The notes: generated by a model not told the origin, from the sequence alone. 64,000 nt of DNA from Paenalicyclobacillus macrosporangiidus (GCF_900116805.1 NZ_FPBV01000001.1:1-64000); one strand, 5' to 3'. Shown: positions 19,301-26,954, numbered from the stretch's first letter. Translations and numbers: made by a program.

Positions 19301-19772
19301 TCGCGTCGTCCATGCGGACATCAACGCGGCGCACAATCTGCAGAGGCGGTTGTGGGAGAACTTCGACCTCAGCGACATTCGGGTTCGGTGTGACCGGCGT
19401 GAAGGGAAGGATGGCACGGTCGTCCTCATCCCGAGGCTGACGAACCAGCGCGTGAAGGAGAGGTACAGCGGGGTCATCTTCACGTCGGAGGACGGTGTCA
19501 GCTTTACAGTGGGAGACGCCAAAACCCGGCGCCGATCTTCGGCTTCGCAGGGGGAAGGTGACGACCTGTCGGACGAAGAGCAGGAGTTGCTCGCTGAGGC
19601 GGATGACGCGCGCGAGAGGTCTGTCGTCCTGTTCCGTGACCCGTCTGGTTTCGTCAATGGGGGGCGATGGACCGCGCAACGGGCGTTTTGGGGCATGGTC
19701 CACAACCGGATCGAAACCTTGTTGGCCGAGCGGTTTTCTGTGTCGGGAGCGGCCGAAAAGGTGAGAGGATAG
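16338..19772 (+). CDS. cas12b: Cas12b (C2c1), type V-B CRISPR effector nuclease
   Basis: This 1144-residue protein should be the RNA-guided DNA nuclease of a type V-B system. It uses one RuvC-like site for both DNA strands and needs crRNA plus tracrRNA. It begins MAVKSIKVKLMLGHLPEIREG from GTG 16338, which lies 7 nt after GTGAGG and gives the same N-terminus as I recall for the A. acidoterrestris enzyme. ATG 16332 would add two residues but is too close to the ribosome site. Counted from the ATG, the RuvC residues are Asp591 (VMSVDLGLRTS), Glu869 (LVLLEELSEYRF) and Asp996 (VVHADINAAHN). There is no HNH domain. The length is normal for Alicyclobacillus Cas12b (about 1130-1150). The cas4-cas1 gene follows after about 70 bp. 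Confidence 0.97.
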   Translation: MAVKSIKVKLMLGHLPEIREGLWHLHEAVNLGVRYYTEWLALLRQGNLYRRGKDGAQECYMTAEQCRQELLVRLRDRQKRNGHTGDPGTDEELLGVARRLYELLVPQSVGKKGQAQMLASGFLSPLADPKSEGGKGTSKSGRKPAWMGMKEAGDSRWVEAKARYEANKAKDPTKQVIASLEMYGLRPLFDVFTETYKTIRWMPLGKHQGVRAWDRDMFQQSLERLMSWESWNERVGAEFARLVDRRDRFREKHFTGQEHLVALAQRLEQEMKEASPGFESKSSQAHRITKRALRGADGIIDDWLKLSEGEPVDRFDEILRKRQAQNPRRFGSHDLFLKLAEPVFQPLWREDPSFLSRWASYNEVLNKLEDAKQFATFTLPSPCSNPVWARFENAEGTNIFKYDFLFDHFGKGRHGVRFQRMIVMRDGVPTEVEGIVVPIAPSRQLDALAPNDAASPIDVFVGDPAAPGAFRGQFGGAKIQYRRSALVRKGRREEKAYLCGFRLPSQRRTGTPADDAGEVFLNLSLRVESQSEQAGRRNPPYAAVFHISDQTRRVIVRYGEIERYLAEHPDTGIPGSRGLTSGLRVMSVDLGLRTSAAISVFRVAHRDELTPDAHGRQPFFFPIHGMDHLVALHERSHLIRLPGETESKKVRSIREQRLDRLNRLRSQMASLRLLVRTGVLDEQKRDRNWERLQSSMERGGERMPSDWWDLFQAQVRYLAQHRDASGEAWGRMVQAAVRTLWRQLAKQVRDWRKEVRRNADKVKIRGIARDVPGGHSLAQLDYLERQYRFLRSWSAFSVQAGQVVRAERDSRFAVALREHIDNGKKDRLKKLADRILMEALGYVYVTDGRRAGQWQAVYPPCQLVLLEELSEYRFSNDRPPSENSQLMVWSHRGVLEELIHQAQVHDVLVGTIPAAFSSRFDARTGAPGIRCRRVPSIPLKDAPSIPIWLSHYLKQTERDAAALRPGELIPTGDGEFLVTPAGRGASGVRVVHADINAAHNLQRRLWENFDLSDIRVRCDRREGKDGTVVLIPRLTNQRVKERYSGVIFTSEDGVSFTVGDAKTRRRSSASQGEGDDLSDEEQELLAEADDARERSVVLFRDPSGFVNGGRWTAQRAFWGMVHNRIETLLAERFSVSGAAEKVRG

Positions 19773-19843
19773 GTATACTGCGGCCCACTTCCACCCAAGA
19801 CTGGTACGGGGATTGATAAACAGGGTGGATGTGGGGGATATCG

Positions 19844-21535
19844 ATGGGCGCGATCCCGATTCGGATGCTCAATGAACTGGCGTACTGCGAGCGTCTCTTT
19901 CACCTCATGCACGTGCAGGGATTGTTTGATGAATCGGCGGATACCGTGGAAGGCACCCTGCAGCACAGGCGGGCAGAGTTGAGACAACGGCCATCCCAGG
20001 TCGGACCGGATGCATGGGAGGAGGCGCCGCAGAGCCTCTATCTCGGGGACGAAGAACTCGGCATCGTCGGGAAATTGGATGCCATCCGGCGGCGCGAGGA
20101 TGGGGTGTGGGAACCGATTGAGTCCAAACACGCCAGCGCTCCGCGGGACAGCGACAGGTTTCGAGTGGGCGAATGGGAACTGGAAGGCGGGGCATGGCCC
20201 AACGACCAGATTCAGTTGTGCGCGCAGGGTCTGTTGCTTCGCGCCAACGGGTTTCAAACGGTGGCAGGGCAGATCTTCTATCGCGGCAATCGGAAGACGA
20301 TCCGGGTGCAGTTCTCCGAGGCGCTCATCGAGGCGACGCGTTCCGTCATCCGGCGGGCGCACGAATTGGAACGCGAGCCCATGCCGTTGCCGCTTCGCCA
20401 TTCCAACAAGTGCTTTCGCTGTTCTTTGAACGCCATTTGCCTGCCCGACGAAACGTTGCATCTCTTGGGTGGCGCGGAGACACCCGACGGTGCGGTCCCG
20501 CATGTGCGCGATATCGTGCCACAGCGGGACGATCTCGCCACCGTGTACGTATCTGGCCATGGAAGCCACGTGGGCAAGTCGGGCTTTGAACTGGCCATCG
20601 TCGGTCCGGACGGCCAACGGACCACGCTGCCGATGAAGGATGTGCGACACATTTCCCTCTTCGGCAACGTGCAGATGTCCACGCAGTTGGTTCACGAATG
20701 CCTTGAGCAGGGGATCTCCGTCAGTTATCTGACGTCAGCCGGGCGACTGGTGGGAATGGCGCACCCGCTCGCGACGAAAAACGTCCTGGTGCGGCGAGAG
20801 CAGTTCAGACACTTTGACTCGGAGGACACGAGAACACAACTGGCTCGTGCGGTCATTCGAGCCAAGATCCTGAACCAGAGGACAATGTTGCGTCGAAATG
20901 GGAACGGGATCGACAAACGGGTTCTGCGGGACTTGCGCGACTGCGCCAACAAGGCCATGGATGCGCCGGACGTGGCAGCGCTGTTGGGGATCGAGGGCTT
21001 GGCAGCCAGGATTTATATGGAGAACTTTCCGTGCATGCTGAAGGTGAAGGATGTGCCGCCCGGGGAAGTCCTCATGAAAGGGCGAAACCGGCGGCCACCC
21101 AAGGACCCGGTGAATGCTCTGCTGTCCCTGGCCTACTCGCTGTTGACTCGAGAGCTCTACGCGGCGGTGGCGGCTGTCGGACTCGATCCGCTGCTGGGAT
21201 TCTATCACCGTGTGGAACCGGGAAGACCCTCCTTGGTTCTGGATCTGATGGAACCGTTCCGGGCCATCGTAGCGGATTCCGTGGTCATTCGCACATTGAA
21301 TACCGGCGAGATTGAATGGTCCGATTTCTACGTGGGACCCGAGGCGTGCGCGTTAAAGCAACATGGAAGGAAGAAGTTTTTCCTGGCATTCGAGCGGCGC
21401 ATGCATGAGATGGTGACACATCCGGTCTTCGGTTACCGGCTGAGCTATCGGCGAATGTTGGAGTTGGAAGCCCGTTTGCTTTCACGCTATCTCATGGGGG
21501 AGTTACCCGAATACCGGCCCCTGGTGACGCGGTGA
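19844..21535 (+). CDS. cas4-cas1: Cas4-Cas1 fusion, spacer-acquisition protein
   Basis: This 563-residue protein joins a Cas4 nuclease to the Cas1 integrase, the arrangement typical of type V-B. The Cas4 part (about 1-215) has four cluster cysteines, Cys15 (LAYCERLF) and Cys190, Cys193, Cys199 (CFRCSLNAIC), and the RecB-type KLDAI and IESKHA motifs. The Cas1 part (about 225-563) shows the metal triad Glu393 (IYMENFPCM), His455 (LGFYHRVEPG) and Asp467 (LVLDLMEPFR). Cas4 would trim prespacers and check the PAM, and Cas1 with Cas2 would integrate them. ATG 19844 follows GGGGGA by 6 nt; ATG 19829 is an alternative. Its stop overlaps the cas2 start (GTGA). Confidence 0.95.
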   Translation: MGAIPIRMLNELAYCERLFHLMHVQGLFDESADTVEGTLQHRRAELRQRPSQVGPDAWEEAPQSLYLGDEELGIVGKLDAIRRREDGVWEPIESKHASAPRDSDRFRVGEWELEGGAWPNDQIQLCAQGLLLRANGFQTVAGQIFYRGNRKTIRVQFSEALIEATRSVIRRAHELEREPMPLPLRHSNKCFRCSLNAICLPDETLHLLGGAETPDGAVPHVRDIVPQRDDLATVYVSGHGSHVGKSGFELAIVGPDGQRTTLPMKDVRHISLFGNVQMSTQLVHECLEQGISVSYLTSAGRLVGMAHPLATKNVLVRREQFRHFDSEDTRTQLARAVIRAKILNQRTMLRRNGNGIDKRVLRDLRDCANKAMDAPDVAALLGIEGLAARIYMENFPCMLKVKDVPPGEVLMKGRNRRPPKDPVNALLSLAYSLLTRELYAAVAAVGLDPLLGFYHRVEPGRPSLVLDLMEPFRAIVADSVVIRTLNTGEIEWSDFYVGPEACALKQHGRKKFFLAFERRMHEMVTHPVFGYRLSYRRMLELEARLLSRYLMGELPEYRPLVTR

Positions 21536-21834
21536 AGTCCATGCGACGGTATGTTCTGGTAAGTTACGACGTGAGTGATCCGAAGCGTTGGCGGCGAGTG
21601 TACAAGATCATGCGCGGGCACGGCGTGCATGTGCAGTATTCGGTGTTCTTGTGCCAACTGACGGATCAGGACGAGGTTGAATTGCGGTACCGGTTGGCGG
21701 AGGCGATTCATCCATCCACGGACCAGGTTCTGTTCGCCCGGCTAGGGCCGGTGGACTCGAAGCGTTTGGAGAAGCAGATCACTTGCATCGGACGGGAGTT
21801 CGTTCCGTTGGACCTCAAGGGGCTTGTGTTTTAG
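21532..21834 (+). CDS. cas2: Cas2, spacer-acquisition subunit
   Basis: This 100-residue protein has the Cas2 ferredoxin-like fold signature: RRYVLVSYDVSDPKRWRRVY with the conserved Asp at residue 13, then GVHVQYSVFLCQLT, and a Leu/Val-rich end. Cas2 forms the dimer that bridges two Cas1 dimers in the integration complex. GTG 21532 overlaps the cas1 stop; ATG 21541, three codons later, is also possible. The length is normal for the family. Its stop is about 45 bp before the tracrRNA promoter. Confidence 0.93.
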   Translation: MKSMRRYVLVSYDVSDPKRWRRVYKIMRGHGVHVQYSVFLCQLTDQDEVELRYRLAEAIHPSTDQVLFARLGPVDSKRLEKQITCIGREFVPLDLKGLVF

Positions 21835-21877
21835 ACCGAATGGCTGGCGGCCGGCAGGGCGACGATATGGGGAGGAC

Positions 21878-21907
21878 TTGACAGCGTCGACAGGATTCGA
21901 TTATGTT
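21878..21907 (+). promoter_or_regulatory. promoter of the tracrRNA
   Basis: A perfect -35 box TTGACA (21878-21883) and a -10 box TATGTT (21902-21907) are separated by 18 bp, directly upstream of the tracrRNA-like sequence. Transcription should begin near G21914-G21917. Confidence 0.75.
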
Positions 21908-21913
21908 GGAATT

Positions 21914-22061
21914 GCCGATCTATAGGACGGCAGATTCAACGGGATGTGCCAATGCACTCTTTCCAGGAGTGAACACCCCGTTGGCTTCAACATGATCGCC
22001 CGCTCAACGGTCCGATTTCGAGCGCCGGTTCAGGTCAAAACGCCTGGGCGGCGCTCGAATC
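21914..22061 (+). ncRNA. tracrRNA of the type V-B system
   Basis: The sequence follows the layout I recall for Alicyclobacillus Cas12b tracrRNA: TCTATAGGACGG, then a long stem CAACGGG (21937-21943) with CCCGTTG (21977-21983), with TGTGCCAATG and an inner hairpin CACTC (21955-21959)/GAGTG (21967-21971) inside. The anti-repeat at 21994-22015 (GATCGCCCGCTCAACG then GTCCGA) is complementary to the 5' two thirds of the CRISPR repeat over 22 nt with one G-U wobble. A further CTTC (21985-21988) can pair with GAAG of the repeat. The 3' end is uncertain: it may stop soon after the anti-repeat or at the hairpin ending at 22061. Confidence 0.88.
22014..22061 (+). other. strong hairpin directly behind the anti-repeat
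   Basis: GATTTCGAGCGCC (22014-22026) pairs with GGCGCTCGAATC (22050-22061), a 12-bp stem with one bulged T. The loop holds a smaller CAGG (22031-22034)/CCTG (22043-22046) stem. The left arm overlaps the end of the anti-repeat. It may protect or terminate the tracrRNA; no T-run follows. Confidence 0.7.
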
Positions 22062-22197
22062 GTAGGCAGGACGCCAAACCGCGGAGGTGCTTTGCGATGT
22101 TCGGGGAGACGAGAGTGGACCAAATCCACAGGGCATCTGTCGGCGCTCGCGCGGGAGTGCTGGACATCTTGAAGCATGCGGCCTGCGAGCACCTGCT

Positions 22198-24319
22198 GTC
22201 GGATCGTTGAGCGGGCGATCTGAGAAGTGGCACGTCTTGGAAAGGCGGTGAGCACATGGAGTATGAGGTGTCGGATCGTTGAGCGGGCGATCTGAGAAGT
22301 GGCACGAGGGTGAGCGGAGCCGTGACCCACGGCTTTCCGTCGGTCGGATCGTTGAGCGGGCGATCTGAGAAGTGGCACAGCGTGTAGGTCGTATTATTCG
22401 CCAGCGTGTAGCCGTCGTCGGATCGTTGAGCGGGCGATCTGAGAAGTGGCACTCGAACTGCGGCGCCTCGGCCTCCTGATACGCCTTATCGTCGGATCGT
22501 TGAGCGGGCGATCTGAGAAGTGGCACTAGTACAATCCAGCGCCGTTCATAGCCGCCGCCATGTCGGATCGTTGAGCGGGCGATCTGAGAAGTGGCACCGG
22601 AGATGGACGTGCTCCAACAAAGATTCAGCCGCGGTCGGATCGTTGAGCGGGCGATCTGAGAAGTGGCACCGTGCGCACCTCTAATTCACATCAAATTCCA
22701 CCGTGTCGGATCGTTGAGCGGGCGATCTGAGAAGTGGCACATCGTACCACGCGCGCGATCAGTCAAGGCATACATGGTCGGATCGTTGAGCGGGCGATCT
22801 GAGAAGTGGCACATTTGATCGCTTCTTTTCCAACTTCGTAGTACTGCGTCGGATCGTTGAGCGGGCGATCTGAGAAGTGGCACCCAGCGCAACCGGGTCC
22901 TGCGCTTCAATCCGCTCGTCGGATCGTTGAGCGGGCGATCTGAGAAGTGGCACCACCAGGTCCTTGAGCCGCGTGTAATGGAGAGAATACGTCGGATCGT
23001 TGAGCGGGCGATCTGAGAAGTGGCACCAGCATGCGTTGCACCTGGCTTAAGCTCGTGTTCAGTCGGATCGTTGAGCGGGCGATCTGAGAAGTGGCACTGT
23101 TTAATTTTGCCTTATCAGCAGCAGACATAAATGTCGGATCGCTGAGCGGGCGATCTGAGAAGTGGCACCCGCTCGAAGATGGGCGGGTTTTTGTGTTGTC
23201 TCATTGTCGGATCGTTGAGCGGGCGATCTGAGAAGTGGCACGGCCTCCAATCAAAAAGAGAGGGCCGAGAAGCCCTCGTCGGATCGTTGAGCGGGCGATC
23301 TGAGAAGTGGCACTGCTTTGCGGGTGGAGCTTCCTTGTGAGGCCGATCAGGTCGGATCGTTGAGCGGGCGATCTGAGAAGTGGCACCAGCTTTTCGCGCA
23401 CCGTGATCCTTGCTTCCGCTGCGTCGGATCGTTGAGCGGGCGATCTGAGAAGTGGCACCGGCATCCGGCTCAATCACGTATGCCAAGTTCAGTGGTCGGA
23501 TCGTTGAGCGGGCGATCTGAGAAGTGGCACGTGGGAAAAGTTCGCGTCCGTGTACGTGGAGCTTAGTCGGATCGTTGAGCGGGCGATCTGAGAAGTGGCA
23601 CTCCAAACTGAGAAAACCGCTATTCGATCTCGCGATTGTCGGATCGTTGAGCGGGCGATCTGAGAAGTGGCACAAAAGTGGCATCCTGATTGTGGCGGCC
23701 ACGACCAGGTCGGATCGTTGAGCGGGCGATCTGAGAAGTGGCACTGTGAATATGGTCGTGTCAGTCCACTGGAATCCGCGTCGGATCGTTGAGCGGGCGA
23801 TCTGAGAAGTGGCACTCCTTTTTCTGTGGAGTGTAAGAAGCATGAAGGTTGGGTCGGATCGTTGAGCGGGAGATCTGAGAAGTGGCACTCGTTACACCAC
23901 TCCGCAACACGATTCGGCGACACCGTCGGATCGTTGAGCGGGCGATCTGAGAAGTGGCACGCGGGTCGATCGCGTCCGGTGTGGTGCAGGGCTTTGAGGT
24001 CGGATCGTTGAGCGGGCGATCTGAGAAGTGGCACTCTGAAGCACGCCGTGCAACCGTTCGACCTCATCGGTCGGATCGTTGAGCGGGCGATCTGAGAAGT
24101 GGCACCCGAAGTCCATGGACATCAGCAAGCAGTTTGACAAGAGTCGGATCGTTGAGCGGGCGATCTGAGAAGTGGCACTTGAGGGGCCAGTGACGCTCGA
24201 TGAGCCCATACCATCGGATCGTTGAGCGGGCGATCTGAGAAGTGGCACGGATGTGTACTGCGAGGAGATCGAACGGCAGATGGGTCGGATCGTTGAGCGG
24301 GCGATCTGAGAAGTGGCAC
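22198..24319 (+). CRISPR. type V-B CRISPR array, 30 repeats and 29 spacers
   Basis: The 36-bp repeat begins GTCGGATCGTTGAGCGG and ends GCGATCTGAGAAGTGGCAC. Twenty-seven copies appear identical. Repeat 14 (23133) has C for T at position 10, repeat 24 (23853) has A for C at position 19, and repeat 29 (24213) has A for G at position 1. Spacers are 34-38 bp. The repeat differs from the one I recall for A. acidoterrestris at only a few positions. Orientation follows from the anti-repeat and from the known Cas12b crRNA handle (repeat 3' part, then spacer), so the array reads left to right with the leader at 22062-22197. A variant repeat near the right end fits an older trailer end. Confidence 0.98.
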
Positions 24320-24384
24320 CGTGTCTTGTCACGCATCTCGTGCTACTGCAGCTCAAGATGGAACTCGTCCTCAAAAAAGATGAC

Positions 24385-24423
24385 AGCCAATCCCGTTAAA
24401 GGCTGGCCGGCCTTGGATTGGCT
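24385..24423 (+). terminator. hairpin behind the CRISPR array
   Basis: AGCCAATCC (24385-24393) and GGATTGGCT (24415-24423) form a perfect 9-bp stem with a nested AAGG/CCTT stem. It lies 65 bp after the last repeat and could end the array transcript. No T-run follows, so this is tentative. Confidence 0.45.
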
Positions 24424-25123
24424 ATCTGCTGCTCATTCGGCCCAAGCGCTGGTGCTGCAGGTCCCGCCTCTCTGCCCGTCAGACCGCCATCTGGCGGGCA
24501 CTATACATGATGCGCTCGGTTCTTTAGTTACATTATGAACTGCTCGTTCCTGCGTGTAAACCTGATTTTGTCCCCAGTTGTCTGCTTTTGCCCATTCTTG
24601 TCCCGCACCGTTTCAAACCGTACCATCCCGTCCTACTCGGTAGTGCACATCCGACACAAGTATCTGGGTCCGGAACCGGTCGTTGGCGTAATGATCTCCT
24701 CCACGGGTTTACGGTGGAATCGCAACAGCGCACCCCGCGTAGCTGGCGATGAATTCGTTGAGCAGTGGCACCGGCGGAAACCAGCGGATCGGGCCAAGGA
24801 TCGGGCCCCCGAGGGGGACCGACACCCTCCCCGTCCCCTGATCTTCGGCATACGGTACGACATGCCGTGCGAAGGGGGGGGACGTGAATGGACGGTGTGC
24901 TTTCGGGACTACCCGCGGTGTGCGGCGGTGTTCCTCATGATCTTCGGGTTCATCCCCCCGTTGGTGCCCGATGCGGCGATGATCTGCGTTTCGGTGCAAT
25001 GAATCTTGTGGTGTGCCCGCGCCACGCGTGTGCCGGGCCATCGTCCGGCCACGCCCTCTGTCTGGTCCATGGCGGTTCGGTGCAGGGTGTCGGACTGGGG
25101 CGCCGGCCCGGGAGGTGAAACGA
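24424..25123. other. gene-poor stretch downstream of the CRISPR array
   Basis: Frames on both strands are open here (for example 24535-25002 on +), but none has a ribosome site, a normal composition or a motif I know. A small CCGCCA/TGGCGG hairpin lies near 24490. At 24754-24771 TTCGTTGAGC is joined to AGTGGCAC, the two ends of the CRISPR repeat without its middle. The stretch may be decayed DNA left beside the array. Confidence 0.4.
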
Positions 25124-25456
25124 ATGGTCTCGAGAGCGCAGTGTCAACAGTATGTGGGTCAGTGGGTGCGTTTCCGCACGCCGTACGGGCAACACGTGGG
25201 GGTCGTGGAGCGGGTGACGCCAGACGCCATGATTGTGGTGTCTCCGGCGCGGTACGTCCCGGCACAGGTGACGAGTATGGAGGTCGGAACGGATGAACAG
25301 AAGCTCGATCTCGCGCTCGCCTGGTGGGGCGGCTATGGCCCAGGTGTCGGGGGCGCCTACCGCCCCTATGGAGGTTGGGGATGGGGCGGGCCCTGGGCCC
25401 GCTGGGCGGTGGCGTTCCTCACCATCTACGCGCTGTGGGGGCTGTTGTGGTGGTGA
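25124..25456 (+). CDS. small membrane-anchored protein of unknown function
   Basis: This 110-residue protein starts MVSRAQCQQYVGQWVRF after GGGAGGTG. Residues 8-45 look like a small beta-barrel (VGQWVRFRTPYGQHVGVVER). A Gly/Tyr/Trp-rich linker follows (YGPGVGGAYRPYGGWGWGG) and then a C-terminal membrane helix (WAVAFLTIYALWGLLWW). Similar short proteins occur in spore-forming Firmicutes, but I cannot name a function. A good terminator follows directly, so it is probably a single-gene transcript. Confidence 0.65.
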   Translation: MVSRAQCQQYVGQWVRFRTPYGQHVGVVERVTPDAMIVVSPARYVPAQVTSMEVGTDEQKLDLALAWWGGYGPGVGGAYRPYGGWGWGGPWARWAVAFLTIYALWGLLWW

Positions 25457-25483
25457 CGGGCGAAGAGGACGATGGGAAATTCG

Positions 25484-25509
25484 GGACCAGTCGGGAGACT
25501 GGTCCTTTT
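25484..25509 (+). terminator. rho-independent terminator
   Basis: GGACCAGTC (25484-25492), loop GGGA and GACTGGTCC (25497-25505) form a perfect 9-bp stem followed by TTTT. It ends the transcript of the small gene at 25124-25456. Confidence 0.9.
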
Positions 25510-25796
25510 GCCGCACGGTCTGCGCTGTTCGCTGGATGTCCGTCGTGAGCCGGGCCGGCCGATCCACGTGGCACGCCGACGACAGGATCGACAAATCAGA
25601 CCAATGACAGGATTGACCAGGCACCAACGACACAGGGGCCCCGATCCCCATCGGGGTGATGGAGGTTACGTCTGCTTGACAGACAAGCCCGAAAGCGATG
25701 GCGTGGCTGGGGAGCGGGTGCCTGCTGGCGATGGAGAACACGATGGAAAACACGATGGAAAACCCGGTGGAGATCCGTGGAAAGATGGGCGGAGCT

Positions 25797-26537
25797 TTAC
25801 GGATTACAGGTCGGTTCGTGCCTCTGGTCTCCCGGAGGAACCATTCCCGGAATGCCCCGGTTGAGCCATTTGGATAGGCCTGCGCCGGTGGTCGCGCCGA
25901 GGATGGCGCCGATCACGATGCCGGCTCCGCCAACGTGCAGCCAAGTGCATACGAGGGCCGCAGCGGCGCCCGTAAGGGCGGCGGCCAGGTGGGCAGGCGA
26001 CGTCACGCTCATGAGGAGCAGGGCCAGGAACAGCGCGGGCAGGGCGAAGTTCAGGACGGACGACAGACCCGCAGGGGCCGCCTGGCCAATGACCGCGCCG
26101 GCGACGGTGCCGGCCAACCAACTGGCGTAGCAGGTGAAAGAGAGTGTGATCTGCGCCGCGGGATCGGGCGGGTGCTGCAGCAGCCTGCCGCTGGTGACGG
26201 CGAAGACCTCGTCCGTCAACCCGAAGGCGGCGAGCCACTTGCTCCTCTCCGGCCAACGGCTGACCGCGGGGCCGAGCGTCGTCCCATACAGGGCGTGGCG
26301 GAGGTTGACCAAGAGCACCGTGGCAACGGTGGCGGCAAAGGAAGCGCCCGACGAGACCAGGCTGACGAGCATGAACTGGGCTCCGCCCGCGTACACGGCG
26401 ACGGAGATGAGTACCGCCAGCCACACGGGCAGCCCGCACTGCACGGCAATGACGCCGAAGGTCATGGCGATGGGGAAATACGCCAACGCGACGGGGGCCG
26501 CGTCCTGAAGCCCCCGGCGAACCGCGGAAGAAAGCAT
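25797..26537 (-). CDS. azlC: AzlC, branched-chain amino acid exporter large subunit
   Basis: This 246-residue membrane protein begins MLSSAVRRGLQDAAPVALAYFP after GGAGGTGACGG. It has the AzlC signature (YFPIAMTFGVIAVQCGL near 20-36, AGGAQFMLVSL near 58, NLRHALYGTTLGP near 85, TDEVFAVTS near 112). With AzlD it exports branched-chain amino acids and analogues such as azaleucine. It lies 32 bp after azlD on the same strand. A longer frame to 26789 runs through azlD and is not the gene. Confidence 0.92.
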   Translation of the reverse strand: MLSSAVRRGLQDAAPVALAYFPIAMTFGVIAVQCGLPVWLAVLISVAVYAGGAQFMLVSLVSSGASFAATVATVLLVNLRHALYGTTLGPAVSRWPERSKWLAAFGLTDEVFAVTSGRLLQHPPDPAAQITLSFTCYASWLAGTVAGAVIGQAAPAGLSSVLNFALPALFLALLLMSVTSPAHLAAALTGAAAALVCTWLHVGGAGIVIGAILGATTGAGLSKWLNRGIPGMVPPGDQRHEPTCNP

Positions 26538-26569
26538 ATCCGTCACCTCCCGGTGGGATGCGCAGCGCA

Positions 26570-26887
26570 TCAGGTCAACGGACGGATGAGTGCGAAACAC
26601 ACGACGCCGACGGCGACCGTCCACAACAGGCTCCGCGTCTTCCACGCCGCGACGGCCGTCGGCAGGCTGGCCAGGAGGGTGGGATTGTGCAGCGGAGGCA
26701 CCGCCTGCCCGCCCGGCAGCACCAGCAGCGGGCCGAGCAGTGCGCCGAGCACCGCGGGCGTGACGAACGACATCCAGGCCTGTGCCCACGAGGGCCAGGA
26801 CACGCGGCTTCCCAAGCTCAGCGATCCCGCGCGGATCAAGTACGTGCCGGCGCCAATCAACAGGACTTCCAGCAGGGTGAGGCTCAT
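26570..26887 (-). CDS. azlD: AzlD, branched-chain amino acid exporter small subunit
   Basis: This 105-residue protein begins MSLTLLEVLLIGAGTYLIRAG after GGAGGG. It has three or four membrane helices and the AzlD pattern TYLIRAGSLSL, FVTPAVLGALLGPLL and SLLWTVAVGVVCFALIRPL. It is the small partner of AzlC and the first gene of the azlD-azlC operon. Its promoter lies in the 88-bp space shared with the divergent regulator gene. Confidence 0.9.
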   Translation of the reverse strand: MSLTLLEVLLIGAGTYLIRAGSLSLGSRVSWPSWAQAWMSFVTPAVLGALLGPLLVLPGGQAVPPLHNPTLLASLPTAVAAWKTRSLLWTVAVGVVCFALIRPLT

Positions 26888-26927
26888 CGGCGATCCCTCC
26901 GGGATCGGGTGCGTTAAGTGAAGTATA

Positions 26928-26954
26928 TCATAACATACAGAAAATCTGTTATGA
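26928..26954. promoter_or_regulatory. palindromic operator between azlD and its regulator
   Basis: TCATAACA (26928-26935) and TGTTATGA (26947-26954) are perfect inverted repeats, with CAGA/TCTG (26938-26941 and 26945-26948) nested inside. The site sits in the 88-bp space between the divergent azlD and XRE-cupin genes, where an autoregulating repressor would bind. Confidence 0.75.

Noticed and set aside
22062-22197. Search for a promoter in the array leader
   Set aside because: I found only weak boxes and a GTGGA/TCCAC hairpin; no promoter can be claimed, and the array may be read from the tracrRNA promoter.
22030-24374. Long minus-strand frames full of CHFSDRPLNDPT/ATSQIARSTIR/VPLLRSPAQRSD units
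   Set aside because: They are translations of the CRISPR repeat in three frames, not proteins.
24535-25002. 155-codon plus-strand frame after the array
   Set aside because: No ribosome site, mixed composition and no recognisable domain.
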